This document shows positions 50,530-59,866 of a stretch of 64,000 nt of DNA, in pieces. The stretch comes from Bacteroidales bacterium (GTDB lineage: Bacteria; Bacteroidota; Bacteroidia; Bacteroidales; UBA932), in assembly GCA_017509755.1 (NCBI GenBank), contig JAFWOY010000008.1, forward strand, positions 62,001-126,000. Direction: 5' to 3'. The notes below the pieces were generated by a model that made no database searches, was not told the origin of the DNA, and saw only the letters and a program-made list of their open reading frames with translations. Position 1 is the first letter of the stretch. The number at the start of each line of letters is the position of its first letter. The position numbers were made by a program, and so were the translations under genes.

Positions 50530-52403
50530 TACTTGCCGGCTTTTTCTTCCGCTTCGAGGCGGCTCTTGAGGTCGGCCAGGTCGGAGATGTCACCGAGGGT
50601 CGTCTTCTCGAGGTTGTCCTTCAGTTTGCGGACAGCCTTCTGGGTGGAGTTGGCCTCGGAATCTTTCTCGCGGGCTTCCTTGCGGGCTTCTTCGCGCCGA
50701 GCCTCTTCGTAGGTGCGGGTATGCGACAGGGTGATCTTCTTGCTGCCTTTGTTGAACTCGGTCACCTTGAACGGGAGCACTTCGCCTTCCTTGGCGGGCG
50801 TGCCGTCTTCTTTGACCAGGTTGCGGTTCGAGCAGAAACCGGTCACACCTTCGGCCAGGGTCACGGTAGCGCCTTTCTCACCCAGTGCGGTGATGGTGCC
50901 GTCGTGAACGGAACCGACAGAGTAAGTGTTTTCATATTCATTCCAGGGATTTTCCTCGAGCTGCTTGTGGCCAAGGCTCAGACGGCGGTTCTCCTGGTCG
51001 ACTTCGAGGACCACGACCTCGATCGGCTCACCGATGGAGGTGAACTCGGACGGGTGTTTGATCTTCTTGGTCCAGCTCAGGTCGCTGATGTGGACCAGGC
51101 CGTCCACACCTTCCTCGAGCTCCACGAACACACCGAAGTTGGTGAAGTTGCGGACCGTAGCGGTATGCTTCGAGTTGATCGGATACTTCTCGGTGATGGT
51201 AGCCCACGGATCGGGTTTGAGCTGTTTGATACCCAAACTCATCTTGCGCTCTTCGCGGTCGAGGGTGAGGATCACGGCCTCCACCTCGTCGCCCACCTTG
51301 AGGAAATCCTGGGCGCTGCGAAGATGCAGGCTCCAGCTCATTTCGGACACGTGGATCAGACCTTCGACACCCGGCTGCACTTCGACGAAGGCGCCATAGT
51401 CGGCGATGACCACGACTTTACCCTTGACGGTGTCACCCACCTTGAGGTCCGGATCGAGCGCATCCCACGGGTGCGGGGTGAGCTGCTTGAGACCCAGGGC
51501 GATACGTTTCTTGGTATCGTCGAAGTCGAGGATAACCACGTTGATCTTCTGGTCGAGGGAAACGACCTCTTCCGGATGGCTGATGCGGCCCCAGCTCAGG
51601 TCGGTGATGTGGATCAGACCGTCCACGCCGCCGAGATCCACGAACACACCGTAGGAAGTGATGTTCTTGACCGTGCCTTCCAGCACCTGACCCTTCTCGA
51701 GTTTGGCGATGATGTCGGCCTTCTGGGCTTCGATCTCGGCCTCGATGAGGGCCTTGTGGGAAACGACCACGTTGCGGAATTCCTGGTTGATCTTGACAAT
51801 CTTGAACTCCATCGTCTTGTTGACAAACACGTCATAGTCACGGATGGGCTTGACGTCGATCTGGCTGCCGGGCAGGAAGGCCTCGATGCCGAACACGTCG
51901 ACGATCATGCCACCCTTCGTACGGCACTTGATGTAACCTTTGACGACTTCGTCTTTCTCGAAGGCCTCGTTGACGCGATCCCAGGACTTGACGGCGCGGG
52001 CGCGCTTGTGGGAGAGGATCAACTGGCCTTTCTTGTCCTCAGCATTCTCCACATAGACTTCCACGGTGTCGCCGACGGCCAGGTCGGGATTGTAGCGGAA
52101 TTCGTTGATGCTGATGACGCCTTCGCTCTTGTAACCGATATTGACGATCACTTCGCGTTTGTTGATGGAGGTGACGACACCTTCCACGACCTCATTTTCG
52201 TTGATACGGCTGAGGCTCTTGCTGTAACTTTCTTCGTTGGCGGCCTTCTCCTCGGCGTCGAAGCCGTCATTTTCAAAAGCTTCCCAATCAAATTTGTCGT
52301 TTGCGACGGAAGCGTTGCTTTGTTTTTTGGTGGGCTTTACGACCACCTGCTCTTCGATCTCTTCTGCATTCTCGACTGCAGGGTTGATGATCTCTTCAGA
52401 CAT
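50529..52403 (-). CDS. rpsA: 30S ribosomal protein S1
   Basis: mRNA-binding ribosomal protein that aids translation initiation, which matters in a phylum with weak Shine-Dalgarno use. The 624-residue protein has an acidic N-terminal tail (to ~60) and six S1 domains: ~68-125 (NENEVVEGVVTSINKREVIV), ~143-200, ~230-295 (VLEGTVKNITSYGVFVDLGG), ~315-385, ~400-470, and ~490-555. The tail from ~560 is Lys/Glu rich and has coiled-coil character. It is the first gene of the rpsA-rnz-protease operon; its leader may contain a hairpin. Confidence 0.96.
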   Translation of the reverse strand: MSEEIINPAVENAEEIEEQVVVKPTKKQSNASVANDKFDWEAFENDGFDAEEKAANEESYSKSLSRINENEVVEGVVTSINKREVIVNIGYKSEGVISINEFRYNPDLAVGDTVEVYVENAEDKKGQLILSHKRARAVKSWDRVNEAFEKDEVVKGYIKCRTKGGMIVDVFGIEAFLPGSQIDVKPIRDYDVFVNKTMEFKIVKINQEFRNVVVSHKALIEAEIEAQKADIIAKLEKGQVLEGTVKNITSYGVFVDLGGVDGLIHITDLSWGRISHPEEVVSLDQKINVVILDFDDTKKRIALGLKQLTPHPWDALDPDLKVGDTVKGKVVVIADYGAFVEVQPGVEGLIHVSEMSWSLHLRSAQDFLKVGDEVEAVILTLDREERKMSLGIKQLKPDPWATITEKYPINSKHTATVRNFTNFGVFVELEEGVDGLVHISDLSWTKKIKHPSEFTSIGEPIEVVVLEVDQENRRLSLGHKQLEENPWNEYENTYSVGSVHDGTITALGEKGATVTLAEGVTGFCSNRNLVKEDGTPAKEGEVLPFKVTEFNKGSKKITLSHTRTYEEARREEARKEAREKDSEANSTQKAVRKLKDNLEKTTLGDISDLADLKSRLEAEEKAGK

Positions 52404-52450
52404 AATTGGTTAATAAATAATTGAACAATAAGTAGTTGGACTTTATGTAT

Positions 52451-52476
52451 AAAAGCCCCGCACTTCGTACGGGGCT
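52451..52476 (-). terminator. Terminator between the S9 peptidase and rpsA
   Basis: On the minus strand, arms AGCCCCGTAC and GTGCGGGGCT (one mismatch) form a hairpin followed by TTTT. It follows the S9 peptidase stop at 52511. It also lies just after a -7 box for rpsA, so it may act as a leader hairpin. Confidence 0.75.
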
Positions 52477-52477
52477 G

Positions 52478-52485
52478 CAAATATA
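52478..52485 (-). promoter_or_regulatory. -7 box for rpsA, immediately before the hairpin
   Basis: Minus-strand TATATTTG fits TAnnTTTG exactly; the start would be near 52474, inside the terminator hairpin. No -33 element is clear. Confidence 0.45.
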
Positions 52486-52510
52486 GTCAATTTTTGGATT
52501 GTTCCGCCTG

Positions 52511-55078
52511 TTAATCAGCTTTTTCCTTGGGTTTTTTGCGCGGTTCTGCATTCTTCACGTACTTGTCCAGCCAGGCACCGGTCTCATAGAGCATATCGAG
52601 GGTTGTCTCGATACCTTGATAACCGTGGCTTTCATACGGGAGCTGGACATAGCGGGCCGTTCCGCCGAAATACACAAGTGCCTGATACAGACGCTCCGAC
52701 TGCACCGGGAAAGTACCGGTATTATTGTCTTGCATACCGTGGATAAGCATCAGGGCATCCTTGATCTTGTCGGCATAGTTGAATGGAGACATCTGGTCAT
52801 AGACTTCCTTGGCTTTCCAGTAGTTGCGACGCTCGCTCTGGAAACCGAACGGGGTCAGGCTGCGGTTATAGGCGCCGCTGCGGGCGATACCGGCCCGGAA
52901 GAGACGGGTGTGGGCAAGCAGGTTGGCCGTCATGAAACCGCCATACGAGTGACCGCCTACACCGATCCGGTCGCGGTCGCCGACACCGATGCTGTCACAG
53001 ACGAAATCGATGGCGGCTTCGGCACTCATCACCAGCTGCTCGAGGAACTGGTCGTTCGGCAGGGAATCCTTGTCAGCCGCAACGATGGCCATCGTGAACT
53101 CATCGAGCACTGCATATCCCTGGGTAGCCCAGATCATCGCGGAGCCATAGCCGGGTTTCGTATATTTGTATCTTTCGGGACGGGCCTTTTCAGCCTCGGC
53201 AAAGCAACGATACTCGTACGGATAGGTCCACATGAAGACCGGCAGACGACCGTCACGCTCCTTGTCGTAACCGGCAGGCAGATACAGGTGCGCAAAGCAC
53301 TTCAGGCCGTCCTTGCGGGTATAGGTCACATACTGGTCTGTAACTTCCTGGGCGAATTGCGGGACCGGATCCTCGATATGGGTAATCTGGCGGGCTGTCT
53401 TCTTGCGCAGGTCGAATTCATAATAGTCGGGCACTACGCCGAAGGCCTGGCGCTGTCCGATGAACTTCTCCTGTCTGGGTTTGAAACCGGTGATGGCCGT
53501 GACAGTCTCCCGGCAGTCATCGCGCGACGTCCAGACCTCGGCCATCTTGCCATCCTTGAACGTATAGCGGTCGATGAAGGATTTGCGGTACCCTTCGGCA
53601 TCAGGCCGGTCCGCACCGGTCAGATAGAAATAGGAGTGCTTCGGATCGGTCCAGACCACACTGCGGCCATAGGCATTGCGGGTCATGTAGGGACGGCCGT
53701 ACACCGGGAAATTGCCGAGCGTATCGACTTCCGTACTCTGGGTGAAAATCACCCGCTTGGGAGCCAGGGTATCACCCGGAACGAACGAGACCATCCGGCG
53801 GAATTTCTGCTTGGTGGAAGTTTCTTCAAAGAAAGCGAGCTTGCTGTCACCCCAGACAATGCGGCCCATCCGGTATTCGGGATTCACCACCACTTGCTTG
53901 TCATGCTCGAAATCAAACGGGGCGCCGCACTGGAATACCTTGTCGGTAAAGGTCTTCTCGGGCTGTTCTTTTCCCTTGGTCGTGTCCTTGTCTGCCGGGG
54001 TGTCATCGGGACGGGGACCCATCGGGCCCATCATCGGGCCACCACCTTCCGATTCGGACCAGTAGAGGATTGCGGGCATGTCCGGGCGCCAGTTGAAACC
54101 GGCCGGCCGGGGTTTGCGCGGCTCCTTCTTGTCTTTGTCTGCAGCCGGATCCGGTTTGGGTTCTTTCACCGTACCGTCCCGGAGCATCCGCACGCAGGTG
54201 CCGTCGGACAACTGCATGATAAACTGCTTGCTCGGGAAAGAATTGTGGGATTCCACATACGAATACGGATGATGCTCCGTCGTGACGATGGCAAAGCTGC
54301 AGTCCGGCGAAAGATTGATGGAACGGTAAATGGCCGGTTCGGAAACCGTACGGACCCCGTTCGGACTCCAGACAGCCAGCTGGCTGGTGCAGGCATAATC
54401 ATAGAGCGCCTCGTCCGCCGGGTTGCTCATCATGTCCTGGTAGGTACGGATAGATTTCTTCTCTCCCAGAACTTCCTGGATAACAGAAGATTTCGCAAGC
54501 GCCTCGGTCGGGACCTGCCGGTGATTGTCGGGGACCCGCTTGAAGAGGATATGGTCATCGTCGAGGAAGAAGAACGGGTTGCCGAAAATGGTGTTCACGC
54601 GCTCCTGGGTCAGGCGCACGGCAACCGGTTCAGCAGCCGTGACATCGACCCGCCAGAGTTCCACACGCTCCTTGAAAGAGAGGGTAAAAGCCACATAGCG
54701 GCCGCTGGGCGACCAGGTCAGGAATTTGACGCGCGGGTCTGCGGGAAGACCGCGGACCGGCCGTATATTCCCCGTCGCGACGTCAAGGATCTTCAGATCA
54801 TCAAACCAGTTCTCACGGGTTTCGCTGAAATTGAGCGGATCCAGGCGGATACCGCCGATGCGTGCCTCGCTGGCAGCCAGTTCCGCAATGGGAACGTGGC
54901 GGTTGGCCCGAAACGCCATGATGGCTTTCGAATAATCAGGCGAAAAGTTCGTGGAAGGGAGCGGACTCGCCATCGTGAGCTTTTCGATCTCCGGGGCCGG
55001 ATGACGGAAACCGTCAGCCCAGGCAGAAATGCTGCCAATCAACAGGAAGGCAGCTGTTAACGCGAACAGTTTTTTCAT
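52511..55078 (-). CDS. Secreted S9 (prolyl oligopeptidase/DPP-like) peptidase
   Basis: 855 residues with a Sec signal (LFALTAAFLLIGSISAWA). The first ~600 residues hold a beta-propeller-type region with VKFLTWSPSGRYVAFTLS and similar blades; the C-terminal alpha/beta hydrolase has Ser in VGGHSYGGFMTANLLAHT, Asp in IHGMQDNNTG and His in LPYESHGYQG. The pattern SxxxD...H fits prolyl oligopeptidase relatives that release dipeptides or act on oligopeptides in the periplasm. It lies 19 bases after the lytic transglycosylase. A linker at ~320-385 (DPAADKDKKEPRKPRPAGFN) is charged and disordered. Confidence 0.94.
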   Translation of the reverse strand: MKKLFALTAAFLLIGSISAWADGFRHPAPEIEKLTMASPLPSTNFSPDYSKAIMAFRANRHVPIAELAASEARIGGIRLDPLNFSETRENWFDDLKILDVATGNIRPVRGLPADPRVKFLTWSPSGRYVAFTLSFKERVELWRVDVTAAEPVAVRLTQERVNTIFGNPFFFLDDDHILFKRVPDNHRQVPTEALAKSSVIQEVLGEKKSIRTYQDMMSNPADEALYDYACTSQLAVWSPNGVRTVSEPAIYRSINLSPDCSFAIVTTEHHPYSYVESHNSFPSKQFIMQLSDGTCVRMLRDGTVKEPKPDPAADKDKKEPRKPRPAGFNWRPDMPAILYWSESEGGGPMMGPMGPRPDDTPADKDTTKGKEQPEKTFTDKVFQCGAPFDFEHDKQVVVNPEYRMGRIVWGDSKLAFFEETSTKQKFRRMVSFVPGDTLAPKRVIFTQSTEVDTLGNFPVYGRPYMTRNAYGRSVVWTDPKHSYFYLTGADRPDAEGYRKSFIDRYTFKDGKMAEVWTSRDDCRETVTAITGFKPRQEKFIGQRQAFGVVPDYYEFDLRKKTARQITHIEDPVPQFAQEVTDQYVTYTRKDGLKCFAHLYLPAGYDKERDGRLPVFMWTYPYEYRCFAEAEKARPERYKYTKPGYGSAMIWATQGYAVLDEFTMAIVAADKDSLPNDQFLEQLVMSAEAAIDFVCDSIGVGDRDRIGVGGHSYGGFMTANLLAHTRLFRAGIARSGAYNRSLTPFGFQSERRNYWKAKEVYDQMSPFNYADKIKDALMLIHGMQDNNTGTFPVQSERLYQALVYFGGTARYVQLPYESHGYQGIETTLDMLYETGAWLDKYVKNAEPRKKPKEKAD

Positions 55079-55097
55079 ATTCTGATGGATTGTTGTG

Positions 55098-56087
55098 TTA
55101 CAAATGCAGGAGATACTGACGTTCCGCCTCGATGTCCGGAATCAGGATCTCATAGGTCTTGCCCTTCGCTGCCACAAGTTTCGTGTCCCGGAGCCAGGGG
55201 TTTGCCCGGCGCAACTGGGCATAGGAAATGCCATAACGGTCCGCGAATTCGGCCAGGTCCTCGATCGATTCGGAGACCTTCACCTTCTGTTTCGGGGGAA
55301 TATAAGGATACAGGTCCCGCTCCTCCAGCTCAAATCCGAAAAGTTCCGGATTCTCGAACATCATTTTGGCCACGAGGATACGGAACATATAGCGGGAAGT
55401 CTCCTCCACCAGATAAAGGTCCATGGCATTGGACTGCCGCTGAGTTTCCCGCCTGCGGGTAATCCCGTTGATGCCGCCGTTGAAACTGGCCGCCACGGTC
55501 ATCCAGTTGCCGAAGCGTGCATGGGCCTTTTTGAGATAAGAACAAGCCGCAACTGTCTCTTTCTGAATATGATAGCGTTCATCAACCGTCGGCGCGACTT
55601 CCAAACCGTACTCCTTGCCTACTTCCCGCATGAATTGCCAGAGCCCGGCAGCGCCTGCCACGGAGACCGCTGTCTCACTGAGATTGCTCTCGATGGCCAT
55701 CAGGTATTTCAGGTCGTCCGGAACGCCGTTCTGCGCCAGCAGCGGTTCAATCTGCGGGAAGATCCGGGCCGAACGCTTGAGCATCAGCAGGGAATTGGTG
55801 TGGCCGTAGGTAAAGGCAATCAGTTCGCGGTCCATCCGCTCCCGAAGGTCAAAACGGTCGAAACGGATGGTATCCCCCGCAAAAACCATAAAGGCCGGCA
55901 CTTCCGGAATCCTGGGTGACGCCGGGACCACCGTCCGTTCAATGATCCGTACCGAATCGCCGGTGACTGCCGCAGCCGTATCACTGGCTGATTTCGCCAA
56001 ACAGGTTACAGGACGTGTGACCCAGAACAAATAGCCGACGGCGGCAAACAGGATGACAAAAAGGACAGCAGAGACGGCGCGTTTCAT
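55098..56087 (-). CDS. Membrane-anchored lytic transglycosylase (MltD-like) with LysM
   Basis: 329 residues: N-terminal hydrophobic anchor/signal (VSAVLFVILFAAVGYLFWV), then the SLT domain ~105-260 with catalytic Glu in LMAIESNLSETAVSVAGAAG, LWQFMREVGKEYGLEV and YNGGINGITR-type spacing seen as AASFNGGINGITRRR. A LysM-like segment closes the protein (~275-325; SESIEDLAEFADRYGISYAQ). It cleaves peptidoglycan to 1,6-anhydro products. The ATG overlaps the stop of the nucleotide-sugar gene upstream by four bases (ATGA), so they are coupled. Confidence 0.93.
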   Translation of the reverse strand: MKRAVSAVLFVILFAAVGYLFWVTRPVTCLAKSASDTAAAVTGDSVRIIERTVVPASPRIPEVPAFMVFAGDTIRFDRFDLRERMDRELIAFTYGHTNSLLMLKRSARIFPQIEPLLAQNGVPDDLKYLMAIESNLSETAVSVAGAAGLWQFMREVGKEYGLEVAPTVDERYHIQKETVAACSYLKKAHARFGNWMTVAASFNGGINGITRRRETQRQSNAMDLYLVEETSRYMFRILVAKMMFENPELFGFELEERDLYPYIPPKQKVKVSESIEDLAEFADRYGISYAQLRRANPWLRDTKLVAAKGKTYEILIPDIEAERQYLLHL

Positions 56088-57997
56088 GCTTTGTCGTAGA
56101 TTTCGAATTTTGAGTTCTTAGATTTGAATTCCGGCACGATCTCCTTCATCAGCTTGACCATCTCCGGAATCTGGACCTGTCGGGACAGGATCTCCAATTC
56201 ATCGGTAAACTGGCAAGCGTTTTCATGGCTATATTTGCGAACGCGGGCCACACGGATGCGGTCGTGCGAGGTAGGATCGGTATTCTCTTTGTCGGAAAGA
56301 ACTTCTTCGTAGAGTTTTTCGCCCGGGCGAAGCCCGGAATAGACGATCTTGATTTCCTTGTCCGGCTCGAAGCCGGCCAGTTCAATCATGCGGCGGGCCA
56401 GGTTGTCGATCTTGACCGGCTTGCCCATGTCGAATACGTAAATCTCTTTGCCGGAAGACATCGTGGCGGCTTCCATCACCAGGCGGCAAGCCTCGGGAAT
56501 CGTCATGAAATAGCGGGTAATCTCCGGATGCGTGACCGTCACAGGGCCGCCCGCCTCGATCTGCCCGCGGAAGCGGGGAATCACCGAACCATTGGAACCC
56601 AGCACATTGCCGAAACGGGTCGTAACGAACTTCGTCTTCTCATTATTGATGGACTGGACGTAGATTTCAGCCAGTCGCTTGGTACAACCCATGATATTGG
56701 TCGGATTGACAGCTTTGTCGGTAGAGATCATCACCATCATCTCCACGCCGAATTCAATGCATTTGTCCGCCACGTGGCGTGAGCCGATCACATTGACGAG
56801 CACGGCTTCACAAGGATTGTCTTCCATCAGGGGCACATGCTTGTAAGCGGCGGCATGGAACACGACCTGCGGATGCCAGGTCCGGAAAACATAGTTGAGA
56901 CGCGCCGTCTGGCGGACATCGCCGATCACGGGCACGAAATTGAGGTCCGAGAACTTGTCTTCCAGTTCCAGGCGCAGATTGTGCATCGGCGTCTCGGCGT
57001 TGTCGAACAGAACCAGTTTCTTGACGCCGACACGTGCCAGTTGCCGGCACAGTTCGGAACCGATGGAACCGGCTGCGCCTGTCACCAGCACGACTTTGCC
57101 GGCGAAACGTTCCTTGATCTTGTCCATCGAGATGGATATCTCGTCGCGGCCGAGCAAGTCTTCCACCTTAACGTTGCGGACACCTTGTGTCACGATATTG
57201 GAATAATCGTCGATGGAAGGCGCGATCAGCAAACGGAGTTTGTTGGCCGTGGCATACTTGACGAGCCGCTGTGCTTCGCTGCGCGTGTCTTCTTCCCGGG
57301 CGAAAAGAATACCGCCCAGGTTCTGTTTCTTGGCGATCCGGGCAATGTCTTCTTCGTTTTGGAACAGGAAAATGGGAAGATTGTGGGTACGGAGATGCTC
57401 CTCCGCCAGGATATCCGTCAGATACCCGACCACTTCAAAATGCCGGGAACTGCGCAGACGGGTTTCGATTGCAATCGACTTCTCTCCGGTCCCATAAACC
57501 AGCACGCGCATGATATCTGCCTTGTGGATGCGGAAGCGCCGCTGCATTTCCTCATAGACCCGGATCATGAGAACCCGGAAAACCACCAGCAGGAAAATGC
57601 AAAGAACCGCATAGGCGACCAGGATAACCCAAGTATTCGGATGCCAGAGACCGGCAGCCAGCAGGATCATGCCGTCGAGGACGGTAGCTGCAAGGACAGC
57701 TATGCAGAAACGGAAGATATCGGCCAGCGAAGAATGGCGGATGATGATCCGGTAGCTTTTGAAAGCCCAGAACATGAAAGCGGCGGAAGCCGTCGAAGCA
57801 ATCAGCCAGACCCAAACGAAACGGTTCCAATAAGCCATCGAGGTAACCCAACTCGGTCCGGAGACGATATAGTGGACACCGAATATGATCAATAGCGCCG
57901 AAATAAACGACAACAATACGTCGAGCACAAAGATAAAACCCGTGCTAACGTAGCGGGAAACAACTTTATTGAATAATTTTTGAATTCCTGAATTCAT
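56084..57997 (-). CDS. FlaA1/WbpM-type nucleotide-sugar 4,6-dehydratase, membrane-bound
   Basis: 637 residues from ATG 57997; an in-frame upstream start at 58039 would add 14 residues. Four N-terminal membrane helices (~20-130), a CoA-binding-like domain ~140-270 (RVLVYGTGEKSIAIETRLRS), then the SDR domain from ~285 with the VVLVTGAAGSIGSEL Rossmann fold, STDKAVNPTNIMGCTKRLAE where Met replaces the usual SDR Tyr, as in WbpM-type S-M-K enzymes, and YFMTIPEACRLVMEA. Such enzymes make 4-keto-6-deoxy UDP sugars from UDP-GlcNAc for capsule, O-antigen or protein glycans. No other sugar genes are adjacent. Confidence 0.94.
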   Translation of the reverse strand: MNSGIQKLFNKVVSRYVSTGFIFVLDVLLSFISALLIIFGVHYIVSGPSWVTSMAYWNRFVWVWLIASTASAAFMFWAFKSYRIIIRHSSLADIFRFCIAVLAATVLDGMILLAAGLWHPNTWVILVAYAVLCIFLLVVFRVLMIRVYEEMQRRFRIHKADIMRVLVYGTGEKSIAIETRLRSSRHFEVVGYLTDILAEEHLRTHNLPIFLFQNEEDIARIAKKQNLGGILFAREEDTRSEAQRLVKYATANKLRLLIAPSIDDYSNIVTQGVRNVKVEDLLGRDEISISMDKIKERFAGKVVLVTGAAGSIGSELCRQLARVGVKKLVLFDNAETPMHNLRLELEDKFSDLNFVPVIGDVRQTARLNYVFRTWHPQVVFHAAAYKHVPLMEDNPCEAVLVNVIGSRHVADKCIEFGVEMMVMISTDKAVNPTNIMGCTKRLAEIYVQSINNEKTKFVTTRFGNVLGSNGSVIPRFRGQIEAGGPVTVTHPEITRYFMTIPEACRLVMEAATMSSGKEIYVFDMGKPVKIDNLARRMIELAGFEPDKEIKIVYSGLRPGEKLYEEVLSDKENTDPTSHDRIRVARVRKYSHENACQFTDELEILSRQVQIPEMVKLMKEIVPEFKSKNSKFEIYDKA

Positions 57998-58048
57998 AAT
58001 AAAGACTGATAATTCATAAATTGCCGAAAAATCAGGCAAATTTGGTTA

Positions 58049-58056
58049 CAAATTTA
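58049..58056 (-). promoter_or_regulatory. Possible -7 box of the dehydratase operon
   Basis: Minus-strand TAAATTTG matches TAnnTTTG and gives a leader of about 48 bases to ATG 57997. No -33 match at proper spacing. Confidence 0.4.
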
Positions 58057-58108
58057 ATAAAATAAATACAATCCGCGCCTGTCCGCTTCACAATTTTCAT
58101 TTTTATAT

Positions 58109-58116
58109 TAAATTTG
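58109..58116 (+). promoter_or_regulatory. Possible -7 box of prfA
   Basis: TAAATTTG matches TAnnTTTG and gives a leader of about 17 bases to ATG 58137. The upstream region is T-rich, without a clear TTTG at proper spacing. Confidence 0.45.
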
Positions 58117-58136
58117 CAGCCCAAATCAAGCAGACC

Positions 58137-59222
58137 ATGGCAGAGAACAGCTTACTCGAAAAACTGGACGGCCTCAAGGCAAAATACGAAAGCATCGGTG
58201 CCCAACTCGGAGACCCCGAAGTCATCGCCGACATGAAGAAATATGTCCAGCTCAACAAGGATTACAAGGAACTCGAACCAATTGTAGCTGCCGGCAACCG
58301 CTATCGCAAGATGGTGGAAGACCTGGCTGATGCCAAAAACATCCTGTTGAACGAGAAAGATGACGACTTGCGGGAAATGGCCAAGGAAGAGGCGACGGCC
58401 CTCGAGGAGGAACTCCCCAAGATGGAAGAGGATATCCGCATCCTGCTCATCCCGGCCGATCCGCAGGACAGCAAAAACGCCATCCTGGAGATCCGAGGCG
58501 GCACGGGCGGCGACGAAGCGGCCATCTTCGCCGGCGACCTTTTCCGGATGTACACCAAATATTTCGAGCGGAAAGGCTGGAAATGTGAGGTAACCAGTGT
58601 CAGCGAAGGTGCTGCCGGCGGCTACAAGGAAATCGTCTGCAAGGTTTCGGGAGAGAAAGTGTACGGCACGTTGAAATACGAAAGCGGCGTGCACCGCGTC
58701 CAGCGCGTCCCGCAGACAGAGACCCAAGGTCGCGTTCACACGTCTGCCGCATCGGTAGCCGTTTTGCCGGAAGCCGACGAGTTCGATGTCGAGATCGACA
58801 TGAAGGACGTACGCAAAGATCTCTTCTGTTCCTCCGGCCCTGGCGGTCAGGGCGTCAACACCACCTACTCTGCTGTCCGCCTGACCCACATTCCTTCGGG
58901 CATCGTCGTCCAGTGCCAGGATGAACGCTCCCAGCTCAAGAACCTGGACAAGGCGCTGGCCGAACTCCGCACCCGCCTCTACAACCTCGAATACGAGAAA
59001 TACCTCAACGACATCACGGCCAAGCGCAAGACAATGGTCTCCACCGGCGACCGCAGCGCCAAGATCCGCACCTACAATTATCCGCAGTCACGCGTCACCG
59101 ACCACCGCATCGGCTACACGATGTACAACCTCCCCGTCTTCATGGACGGCGACATCCAGGAAGTCATCGACCAGCTCCAGATCGCTGAAAACGCCGAGCG
59201 GCTCAAGGCCGCCGGAGAATAA
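58137..59222 (+). CDS. prfA: Peptide chain release factor 1
   Basis: Recognises UAA and UAG stop codons and triggers peptide release. The 361-residue protein has the catalytic G236-G237-Q238 in [15 protein letters not shown], the preceding [19 protein letters not shown], and coiled-coil domain 1 (~1-105). The stop-codon recognition loop of the RF1 (PxT) type should be the PQTE segment near residue 187, which fits RF1. It is single and divergent from the dehydratase; the 101 bases after it hold two tandem 13-base repeats but no clear terminator. Confidence 0.97.
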   Translation: MAENSLLEKLDGLKAKYESIGAQLGDPEVIADMKKYVQLNKDYKELEPIVAAGNRYRKMVEDLADAKNILLNEKDDDLREMAKEEATALEEELPKMEEDIRILLIPADPQDSKNAILEIRGGTGGDEAAIFAGDLFRMYTKYFERKGWKCEVTSVSEGAAGGYKEIVCKVSGEKVYGTLKYESGVHRVQRVPQTETQGRVHTSAASVAVLPEADEFDVEIDMKDVRKDLFCSSGPGGQGVNTTYSAVRLTHIPSGIVVQCQDERSQLKNLDKALAELRTRLYNLEYEKYLNDITAKRKTMVSTGDRSAKIRTYNYPQSRVTDHRIGYTMYNLPVFMDGDIQEVIDQLQIAENAERLKAAGE

Positions 59223-59245
59223 TATTTCGCGCTGCACCTTTGTCT

Positions 59246-59271
59246 CCGGGCTCAGCGTCCGGGCTCAGCGT
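59246..59271. repeat. Two tandem copies of a 13-base unit
   Basis: TCCGGGCTCAGCG occurs twice in direct succession between the convergent prfA and plug-like genes (59223-59323). The rest of this gap has no clear hairpin with a T-run. Confidence 0.75.
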
Positions 59272-59323
59272 CTCAAAACCTCATCTTCCTTCTTCCTATT
59301 CCGATTCGAAAAAGGGGCGGGCG

Positions 59324-59860
59324 TTATTTCGTGACGCTGGATCTCCGGATGGTGAGCACCTTCAGGGAATCTGTATTATCGGTCTCAACCGAAGGGCCGC
59401 CATCCTTTTTCGTCGTAACCAGGATGACGCCATTCTTCCAGCCAACGTATTTTTTCACGTCTTCGCGGCTGCCATTCTTAATGACTGTAACGCTATGGAT
59501 ACGGGAAGGATTCAGCCGCTCGAACGCGTCTTTCGAGACTTGTTTTCCATCGACGACATAAGCGGGATCTGCGGGCTGGGTGGACACGACACGGATGGAC
59601 CTGGTATCTGCCCCTTCTGTCCGGATGTCATGGATCCGGATGACATCGCTGTCAGATACTACTGTTGCTATTCGATAACCGACAACGATTTTTCCGACAA
59701 GCTGGGAGCCATCGAACTGTTCGATCGGCTGGTTATCGATGACATAATGATTGAGGGTATCCGGAGCAACCGGGACAGGCTTCGCATTCACAAGCACATG
59801 GCTGCCGGCAAGAGCAAGCATCACTATGAGAATCAGGTAAAAATGCTTCATGGTTTTCAT
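59324..59860 (-). CDS. Secreted free-standing TonB-receptor-plug-like protein
   Basis: 178 residues with a Sec signal (FYLILIVMLALAGSHVLVNA). The region from ~98 to 155 reads like a TonB-receptor plug: YVVDGKQVSKDAFERLNPSR, IHSVTVIKNGSRED and GWKNGVILVTTKK match in order the SusC segments LWVVDGIPV, INPNDIESLTVLKDA and GVILVTTKS earlier in this window. There is no barrel and no room for one. Related stand-alone plug pieces occur with peptidases and carboxypeptidase-like repeats in Bacteroidota; the role is unknown. It is the last gene of the first sigma/anti-sigma unit, 6 bases after the anti-sigma gene. ATG 59851 is an alternative start. Confidence 0.75.
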   Translation of the reverse strand: MKTMKHFYLILIVMLALAGSHVLVNAKPVPVAPDTLNHYVIDNQPIEQFDGSQLVGKIVVGYRIATVVSDSDVIRIHDIRTEGADTRSIRVVSTQPADPAYVVDGKQVSKDAFERLNPSRIHSVTVIKNGSREDVKKYVGWKNGVILVTTKKDGGPSVETDNTDSLKVLTIRRSSVTK

Positions 59861-59866
59861 TATTTG

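Noticed and set aside
52499..55060. 853-codon open frame opposite the S9 peptidase gene
   Set aside because: The peptidase has catalytic motifs and a signal; the opposite frame has none and arises from codon pattern.
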